In this document: positions 1-5,155 of the stretch, piece after piece
Numbering within the stretch: the stretch's first letter is position 1
Layout of the letters: every line of letters starts with the position of its first letter
Position numbers and translations under genes: made by a program
NCBI GenBank assembly: GCA_028285025.1
Contig: JANQQH010000393.1
Location: forward strand, 1-5,155
Direction: 5' to 3'
Origin: Hyphomicrobiaceae bacterium
GTDB lineage: Bacteria > Pseudomonadota > Alphaproteobacteria > Rhizobiales > HXMU1428-3
DNA: 5,155 nt
The notes under the pieces: generated by a model
The model's database searches: none
What the model was told of the DNA's origin: nothing
What the model saw: the letters and a program-made list of their open reading frames with translations, nothing else

Positions 1-3000
1 CGCCCGTCTTTGAATGCTTATAAAGCCAGCCTTGACCTGCAAGATGACGACGAAGTGGCAAAAATCTATCAGCAATTGCGGGCCGAAAAAGGCTTTCGCA
101 TGACCAATTATAAAATCAATTCTGATCTGAGCCAGCCTCAACTGTGCTTGCAGTTTTCTGAAAACTTATTTTCGCGCGGCACGGACTATTCCACCTTTTT
201 TAAAGTGAACAACCAAGACCCGGATGGCGTGCGGGTTGAGCGGCGGCAAATTTGTATTGATGGGTTTAAGCATGGGCAGACCTATCAAATCTCTGTGCGC
301 CAAGGCTTACCATCTACGGTTGGTGAGCAACTGTTAAAAACCTCTGATATAACTGTGTATGTACGCGACCGCAGCCCGTCTGTACGCTTTGCCAGCAAGG
401 CATATGTGCTCCCCAAATTTGGCCAGCGCGGTTTGCCGCTCATGAGTGTGAACACCAAAGAAGCAAAGATCCAAATATACCGGGTGGGTGATCGTAATTT
501 GTTAAACACGGTGATGGATGGGCGGTTCCGCTCTAATTTAAATGATTATGATGCGCGCGAGTTGGCCAATAAGTTTGGCGCTGAAATTTATAAAGGGACT
601 GTGGAAATCACCTCAGAACTCAACAAAGACATTAAAACCGCTGTTCCGGTACAAACGGCGGTGCCGGATATGAAACCGGGGCTTTATGTGGTTCGTGCGT
701 GGCCGAAAAATTCCAAGCATGGCTCTAACCGGGGAGCGACCCAGTGGTTTATCGTCTCGGATCTTGGTCTGGCGACTTTGAAAGCGCAAAACGGGCTTTA
801 TGGTTTTGTGCGCTCTATTACTGATGCCGCCCCGAAAAAAGGCGTTTTGGTGAAATTGCTGGCCAAAAACAATGAGATTTTAGGCTCTACCATTAGCGAC
901 GAGAAAGGCATGGTAACATTTGATGCTGGCCTGTTGCGCGGCAAAGGGGGCAACAGCCCTGCTCTGTTGGTGGCTGAGAATAGCGATGGCGATTATGGCT
1001 TTGTTGATCTATCAAAAGCGGCTTTCGATTTAACCGATCGCGGTGTTGCTGGCAGACAAGCGCCGGGACCTTTGGATGGCTTTGTGTTTACCGAGCGCGG
1101 GGTTTATCGCCCTGGCGAAGACGTGCAACTGACAGCCCTTTTGCGCGACCAACAAGGCGTTGGTGTTTCCGATATGCCTTTGACTGTGGTGATCACCCGG
1201 CCGGATGGCAAAGAACATAAGCGCGTGACCTTGGCCGATCAAGGGGCTGGCGGGCGCAGTTATAGTATGCCGCTTATTCAATCAGCCATGACAGGCACCT
1301 GGCGGGTCAAACTGCTCGGTGATGATAAACGCGCTGCGATTGGTTCTACCTCCTTTTTGGTGGAAGATTATGTGCCTGAGCGCATGGAGCTCACCTTGCG
1401 CAAAGAAAGCGAGATTTGGTCAAGCGCCTCTCAAGCTGAGATTAAAGTGGCTGGTGTTTATCTTTATGGCTCGCCGGCTGTCAAACATCAGTTGAAAGGG
1501 GATTATACCATCTTTAAATCATCTGCTTTGAAGGGCTATGAAGGCTATCAATTTGGGTTGTCAGATGAGAAGTTTTTAAATGTTCACAAGTCTTTGACCA
1601 ATATTGGATTGCTAAATGAAAAGGGCAAGACAACGCTGACCCTTGATTTGCCAGCCTTTGAGCGGCCATCCAAACCAATTGAAGCCAAGATTAACCTGCG
1701 GTTGCTGGAACCTGGTGGGCGACAAGTGGTACGTGCTGTCACTTTGCCTGTTGCCAATGAGCGGCCAATGATTGGGATTAAAACCATCTCAACACCAGCA
1801 CAAATGAAAGAGCAAAAAAAGGCACAGTTTGATGTTGTGCGGCTGGACAAAAAGGGCCGGCAAGAGGCGGAGACCTTGCGGTGGGAATTGGTTGAGATTA
1901 CCAAGCACTATCAATGGTACAATCAAAATGGCTATTGGCGGTATGAGCCGGTGGTTTATACCAACCGGGTGGCCAAGGGCACTGTTGAGACCCAAGAAGA
2001 TGGTGCGGCGCGCATTGAAATGCCTGTTAAGCGCGGGCAGTACCGATTGGAGGTTGTCTCGCATACCTATAACCAGCTAGCGGCCAGCACCAACTTTAGC
2101 GTTGATTGGTATGCAGCCAAAGACGCCGACACGCCTGATGTTTTGGAAATTGCCGCGGACAAAGCGCAATATTCGGTTGGCGACAAATTGCAAGTACGGG
2201 TCAAGCCACAAGCCAAGGGGCGCACCCTTGTGGCGGTGATGAATGAAACCGTGCTTGACATCAAAGAAGTTGAGCTGGATGAGACCGGCGGTGAGGTTGC
2301 CTTTAACGTCAATAAAAAATGGGGTGTCGGCGCTTATGCAATTGCCATGCATTACCATGTTATGGATGAGCAACAAAGCCAGATGCCAGGCCGGGCGATT
2401 GGGGTGAAATGGATTAAGATTGATGAAGATCCGCGCACGCTTAACATTTCTGTTGGGCTGCCACAGCATCATGTGGCGAACAAAGTTTTGAAATTGCCTG
2501 TGCAAGTTACCGGTTTGTCGGAAGGGGAAAAGGCCTTTGTTACCATTGCCGCTGTGGATGAGGGCATTTTGAGCCTCACTGGTTATAAGAGCCCCATGCC
2601 GCACAAGCATTATTATGGGCAGCGGCGCTTGGCCACTCAGATCCGTGATGTTTATGGCCATTTAATTGATGGCATGGGCGGTGCTTTAGGGCGCATTCGC
2701 TCAGGTGGTGATGCGGGCGGCCTGGCTTTGCAAGGGGCCCCAAACAGCATTAAGCCAGTGGCGCTTTATTCTGGCATTGTTGCCTTGGATGGCAATGGCC
2801 AGGCTGAAATTGCTTTTGAAGTGCCCCAATTTAACGGGGCCTTGCGGGTGATGAGCATTGCCTGGAGTAAAAACAAGCTGGGGGCGGCAAGCGAAAAGCT
2901 GATTGTGCGTGACCCGGTTGTTGTTTTGGCCAGCACGCCATTGTTCTTGACCAAGGGAGATCAATCACGTTTGTTCTTGTCCATTGATAATGTTGATGGA

Positions 3001-4791
3001 CCGGAAGGGGCGTATAAGCTTGATGTAACGGCTAATGATGGCTTGGCTTTTGAAGAAACACAATTTGCCGCCCCGCTTGAGTTGAACAAGGGTAAGCGGG
3101 TGAATGTGGCCCTAACCATGACAGCCAAGAAAATTGGTTTGGCCAATATAAAATTGTCTTTGCGTCATGAAGCACAAGACCCCTCTGGTAAAGGGTTAGA
3201 AATTAGCCAGGCTTATGATCTGATGATTAAACCGGCGCAACCCAATGCCTCTTGGCGTACAGTAAAAAAGCTGGCGGCAAATGGGGGCAAGCTGACCTTT
3301 AGCAAGGATATTTTTACCGATATCATTCCAGAGACGGCGCAAGCGTCCCTTTCTGTTGGGCATTTGGCTGGGCTTGATGTGCCAGGCCTGTTTGAAGCAC
3401 TTGACCGCTACCCTTATGGTTGTGCAGAGCAAACCACCAGCCGGGCGATGCCGTTGCTTTATCTTTCTAAACTGGCACCGGCTTATGGCAAAACTCTAGA
3501 CCAAGATTTACCCAAACGGATTGACAAGGCCATTCGCCGTCTTGCTTCTTTGCAAAACAGCCAAGGTGGGTTTGGCTTGTGGTCGCCTCATTATGTCGAC
3601 ATGTGGTTAACCGCTTATGTCACTGATTTCCTCACCAGGGCACGAGAGCAGAAGTTCCCAGTTGATCCGGGAATGGTTGCCATTGCGCTGCAACGGTTGA
3701 AGAATTCTGTGAACTTTGCCAGTGACTTTAAGAAGGGGGGCCAGGACATTGCTTATGCCCTTTATGTGCTGGCACGCAATGGCGAGGCCAATGTGGGTGA
3801 TTTGCGCTATTATGCCGATACGAAAATTAGCCATTTCTCAACCCCGATTGCGCAAGCACAGATTGCGGCCAGCTTGGCGATGTATGGCGACACGCAGCGG
3901 GCGCAAAGGGCGTTCCAAGTGGCGTATCAAACCATGCAAAACGCGCCTGATGAAGGTGAGATTGCTAATTACCGGCGCGATTACGGCACCCGCTTGCGGG
4001 ACAGGGCTGCTTTGTTGGCTTTAAGTTCTGAGGCTAAAAATTCGCAATTGCCAAAGCTTGAATTGATCAACGCCTTGGTGCAAGAACGGGCGGAGAAGAC
4101 TTACACCTCAACGCAAGAAAATGCCTGGTTGTTGTTGGCGGCCAATGCTTTGGAGGATCAAGACAGAGCGATTTTGCTTGATGTGAATGGGCAGGAACAA
4201 AAGGGGCTGTATCGCCAGCGGTTTGCTCCAAACGACCTTTTGTCCCAAGACTTAGAGATTACCAATAAAAGTGCTGAAGAGGTCTCTGCTGTGTTAACCA
4301 TTCATGGTTCTGCCAACAACCCATTGCCCGCCCTTGAAAAAAACATTGGCTTAAAACGTCAATTCTTTTCCCTTGCTGGCAAGGAAATCTCTTTGTTAAA
4401 CGCAAAGCAAAATGACCGAGTTGTTGTGGTTCTGACCATTTCCGATCATCAGCACAAAGGGGGGCGGTTGTTGCTGACCGATCATTTGCCCGCAGGCTTT
4501 ATGATTGAGAACCCCAATCTTGTCACCGGCAGCAATTTGGCCAGCTTCACGTGGTTGAAACCGTCTGTTTGGCCGGTGCATCAAAGCTTTAGGGATGATA
4601 AATTTGTTGCCGCGTTTAATCTTTCAAGTTCGCGCAACAAGGCTGAGGCCCGCACCATTCAGGTGGCTTACATTATGCGAGCGGCCCATGATGGGCGCTA
4701 CATTCATCCGGCAGCACATGTGGAAGATATGTACCGTCCCAACCGCTTTGCGCGCACTGGAGCCCAGCATGTGATTGTTGAGAAACCTTAA
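1..4791 (+). CDS. Bacterial alpha-2-macroglobulin, thioester-containing protease trap (5'-partial)
   Basis: This is a periplasmic or envelope-anchored protease trap. Family knowledge: a protease cuts the bait region, the protein collapses, and an internal Cys-Gln thioester binds the attacker covalently. The frame is open from nt 1 and ends at TAA 4789-4791, giving 1596 residues. The TTG at nt 10 is only the first possible start codon in the window and is not the real start, so signal peptide or lipobox cannot be judged. Numbering from nt 1: N-terminal MG-like domains about 35-360 (DRSPSVRF near 122); MG2 with ERGVYRPGE 365-373; bait-region domain about 713-808; AVDEGIL 851-857; Gly-rich candidate bait about 888-918; A2M core about 918-1000; thioester CAEQ 1141-1144; QNSQGGFGLW 1185-1194; WLTAYVTDFL 1202-1211; bMG10-type C-terminus with DHLPAGF from 1494, FRDDKFVAA from 1530 and MYRPNRF from 1577. 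The C-terminal half parallels E. coli YfhM (about 1650 residues). No frameshift or internal stop. Homology to YfhM is clear; only domain edges are approximate. Confidence 0.96.
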   Translation, partial: RPSLNAYKASLDLQDDDEVAKIYQQLRAEKGFRMTNYKINSDLSQPQLCLQFSENLFSRGTDYSTFFKVNNQDPDGVRVERRQICIDGFKHGQTYQISVRQGLPSTVGEQLLKTSDITVYVRDRSPSVRFASKAYVLPKFGQRGLPLMSVNTKEAKIQIYRVGDRNLLNTVMDGRFRSNLNDYDARELANKFGAEIYKGTVEITSELNKDIKTAVPVQTAVPDMKPGLYVVRAWPKNSKHGSNRGATQWFIVSDLGLATLKAQNGLYGFVRSITDAAPKKGVLVKLLAKNNEILGSTISDEKGMVTFDAGLLRGKGGNSPALLVAENSDGDYGFVDLSKAAFDLTDRGVAGRQAPGPLDGFVFTERGVYRPGEDVQLTALLRDQQGVGVSDMPLTVVITRPDGKEHKRVTLADQGAGGRSYSMPLIQSAMTGTWRVKLLGDDKRAAIGSTSFLVEDYVPERMELTLRKESEIWSSASQAEIKVAGVYLYGSPAVKHQLKGDYTIFKSSALKGYEGYQFGLSDEKFLNVHKSLTNIGLLNEKGKTTLTLDLPAFERPSKPIEAKINLRLLEPGGRQVVRAVTLPVANERPMIGIKTISTPAQMKEQKKAQFDVVRLDKKGRQEAETLRWELVEITKHYQWYNQNGYWRYEPVVYTNRVAKGTVETQEDGAARIEMPVKRGQYRLEVVSHTYNQLAASTNFSVDWYAAKDADTPDVLEIAADKAQYSVGDKLQVRVKPQAKGRTLVAVMNETVLDIKEVELDETGGEVAFNVNKKWGVGAYAIAMHYHVMDEQQSQMPGRAIGVKWIKIDEDPRTLNISVGLPQHHVANKVLKLPVQVTGLSEGEKAFVTIAAVDEGILSLTGYKSPMPHKHYYGQRRLATQIRDVYGHLIDGMGGALGRIRSGGDAGGLALQGAPNSIKPVALYSGIVALDGNGQAEIAFEVPQFNGALRVMSIAWSKNKLGAASEKLIVRDPVVVLASTPLFLTKGDQSRLFLSIDNVDGPEGAYKLDVTANDGLAFEETQFAAPLELNKGKRVNVALTMTAKKIGLANIKLSLRHEAQDPSGKGLEISQAYDLMIKPAQPNASWRTVKKLAANGGKLTFSKDIFTDIIPETAQASLSVGHLAGLDVPGLFEALDRYPYGCAEQTTSRAMPLLYLSKLAPAYGKTLDQDLPKRIDKAIRRLASLQNSQGGFGLWSPHYVDMWLTAYVTDFLTRAREQKFPVDPGMVAIALQRLKNSVNFASDFKKGGQDIAYALYVLARNGEANVGDLRYYADTKISHFSTPIAQAQIAASLAMYGDTQRAQRAFQVAYQTMQNAPDEGEIANYRRDYGTRLRDRAALLALSSEAKNSQLPKLELINALVQERAEKTYTSTQENAWLLLAANALEDQDRAILLDVNGQEQKGLYRQRFAPNDLLSQDLEITNKSAEEVSAVLTIHGSANNPLPALEKNIGLKRQFFSLAGKEISLLNAKQNDRVVVVLTISDHQHKGGRLLLTDHLPAGFMIENPNLVTGSNLASFTWLKPSVWPVHQSFRDDKFVAAFNLSSSRNKAEARTIQVAYIMRAAHDGRYIHPAAHVEDMYRPNRFARTGAQHVIVEKP
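2638..2757 (+). other. Candidate bait region of the A2M (within the CDS)
   Basis: Between the conserved AVDEGIL segment and the A2M core domain lies a low-complexity stretch with many Gly and Ala residues (residues about 880-919, counted from nt 1). It follows the RDVYGHLID motif and includes GMGGALG and SGGDAGG, with basic residues at GRIR. The position matches the segment between YDIYGQVIEGQG and the A2M core in E. coli YfhM, where the protease-sensitive bait loop lies. Flexibility and a few scattered cleavage options (after Arg, Leu or Lys) fit a bait. The exact limits are inferred from position and composition. Confidence 0.55.
3400..3432 (+). other. Thioester site of the A2M (CAEQ motif, within the CDS)
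   Basis: The codons read LDRYPYGCAEQ, with TGT at 3421 for the thioester Cys (residue 1141 from nt 1) and CAA at 3430 for the Gln that forms the bond. The family motif is C-x-E-Q: CGEQ in animals and CLEQ in E. coli YfhM. Here the second residue is Ala, a variant I recall from alphaproteobacterial members. All required residues are present, so the protein should be a covalent trap, not one of the thioester-less YfaS/MagD-type A2Ms. Confidence 0.92.
4780..4785 (+). promoter_or_regulatory. Weak ribosome-binding site for pbpC
   Basis: GAGAAA lies inside the last codons of the A2M gene, 10 nt before the ATG at 4796. It is only a partial match to the Shine-Dalgarno consensus and slightly far from the start. 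With the A2M stop codon 4 nt before the ATG, initiation may depend on ribosomes finishing the upstream gene. This is an inference from spacing. Confidence 0.35.
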
Positions 4792-4795
4792 CGTC

Positions 4796-5155
4796 ATGGC
4801 TTGGGTCAAACGCCATAAGAAAAAACTGTTCAGTATAAGCGGGGCTTTTGCTGTGCTTGTACTGGGCGGTTTCATGACTTGGCAGATTTTTGTGCTTTGC
4901 CTGCCAGGCTTTGACTTGGCCCAGCATATGAAAGCCAAAGGGCTTGAGCATCGTTTGAGCTCTTCTGTTATTGTCACGGATCGACGAGAGCGGTTGCTGC
5001 GCGCCTTTACGGCCAAAGATGGGCGCTGGCGGTTGCCTGTGCGCCAAGACAACATCGCACCACATTATTTTAAACTGTTGCTAAATTTTGAAGATAAGGG
5101 CTTTTACGACCACAATGGCATTGAGCCGAAAGCCTTTGTGCGTGCAGCATGGCAA
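4796..5155 (+). CDS. pbpC: Penicillin-binding protein 1C, N-terminal part (3'-partial)
   Basis: PBP1C is a bifunctional-type class A penicillin-binding protein with a GT51 glycosyltransferase and a transpeptidase domain, anchored in the inner membrane and acting on peptidoglycan in the periplasm. The window shows the first 120 residues with no stop; E. coli PBP1C has about 770. Visible are a basic cytoplasmic tail (KRHKKK, residues 5-10), one membrane helix at about 11-35, the segment LLRAFTAKDGRWRLPV (67-82) that parallels E. coli LWRFADADGIWRYPV and is typical of PBP1C, and GT51 motif 1 as EDKGFYDHNG (99-108), with Glu99 (nt 5090-5092) as the expected catalytic base. The final RAAWQ also matches E. 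coli. ATG 4796 was chosen because it gives a normal tail before the helix; TTG at 4775 or 4778 would overlap the A2M gene and is less likely. The next ATG (4874) would cut into the helix. The transpeptidase and C-terminal domains lie outside the window. Confidence 0.93.
   Translation, partial: MAWVKRHKKKLFSISGAFAVLVLGGFMTWQIFVLCLPGFDLAQHMKAKGLEHRLSSSVIVTDRRERLLRAFTAKDGRWRLPVRQDNIAPHYFKLLLNFEDKGFYDHNGIEPKAFVRAAWQ

Noticed and set aside
10..12. TTG codon as the start of the A2M gene.
   Set aside because: The frame is open back to nt 1 and there is no signal peptide after the TTG, which a periplasmic A2M needs. The gene continues upstream of the window.
1815..1821. In-phase A AAA AAG heptamer, like the dnaX -1 frameshift site; a shift would stop at TGA 1830.
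   Set aside because: Similar in-phase A AAA AAG or A AAA AAC heptamers also occur at 3264-3270 and near 4338, as expected by chance in Lys-rich coding DNA. I found no clear stimulatory hairpin or strong upstream Shine-Dalgarno, and truncation of the trap makes no obvious sense.
2077..2661. Open frame of 194 codons on the minus strand inside the A2M gene.
   Set aside because: It lies fully antisense to a conserved coding region, its translation resembles no family I recognise, and several similar antisense frames occur elsewhere in the gene. It is a composition shadow.
1..4791. Recent horizontal transfer of the A2M gene from an animal.
   Set aside because: The protein matches the bacterial A2M layout (bMG10-type C-terminus, pbpC neighbour), and its base composition looks like that of pbpC. 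An ancient origin by transfer has been debated for the family, but nothing here signals a recent event.
4792..4795. Promoter or terminator between the two genes.
   Set aside because: The gap is only 4 nt, and the flanking coding DNA shows no strong hairpin followed by a T-run and no convincing -35/-10 pair.
4624..5065. Two overlapping minus-strand open frames (143 and 130 codons) across the A2M-pbpC junction.
   Set aside because: Both are antisense to two well-supported genes, they overlap each other in different frames, and neither translation shows a recognisable domain or membrane pattern.

Overview
The window holds the bulk of a large bacterial alpha-2-macroglobulin (A2M) gene and the first 120 codons of a downstream pbpC-type gene for penicillin-binding protein 1C. 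Both are on the + strand. Both run off the window: the A2M gene at its 5' end and pbpC at its 3' end. Coding density is almost total; the only intergenic DNA is 4 nt between the two genes. I see no RNA gene, insertion sequence, CRISPR array, long repeat, convincing promoter or terminator.

Organism: the translation looks most like the long alphaproteobacterial form of bacterial A2M rather than the enterobacterial YfhM form. This rests on recalled family features such as the DRSPSVRFASKAYVLP stretch, the DRGVAGR stretch and the CAEQ thioester. Base composition is moderate by eye (roughly half G+C), so a moderate-GC, perhaps marine or aquatic, alphaproteobacterium is plausible. I cannot name a genus.

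Layout: nt 1-4791 encode the A2M from within its N-terminal part to its natural C-terminus. In order come N-terminal macroglobulin-like domains, the MG2 domain with ERGVYRPGE, further MG domains, the bait-region-associated domain, a Gly-rich candidate bait segment, the A2M core domain, the thioester domain with an intact CAEQ, and the C-terminal bMG10-type domain. Nt 4796-5155 encode the N-terminus of PBP1C: a short basic cytoplasmic tail, one membrane anchor, the pre-glycosyltransferase segment and the first motif of the GT51 glycosyltransferase domain with its catalytic Glu.

How they work together: A2M next to pbpC is a recurrent bacterial gene pair (yfhM-pbpC in Escherichia coli). The accepted model is that the A2M traps foreign proteases that reach the periplasm through a damaged envelope, while PBP1C is thought to help repair peptidoglycan. 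The 4-nt spacing here suggests co-transcription and perhaps translational coupling. This is a known conserved system, and I do not see an undescribed one. The points worth a second look are the missing N-terminus, the bait segment, an N-terminal cysteine pair and the coupling at the gene junction.
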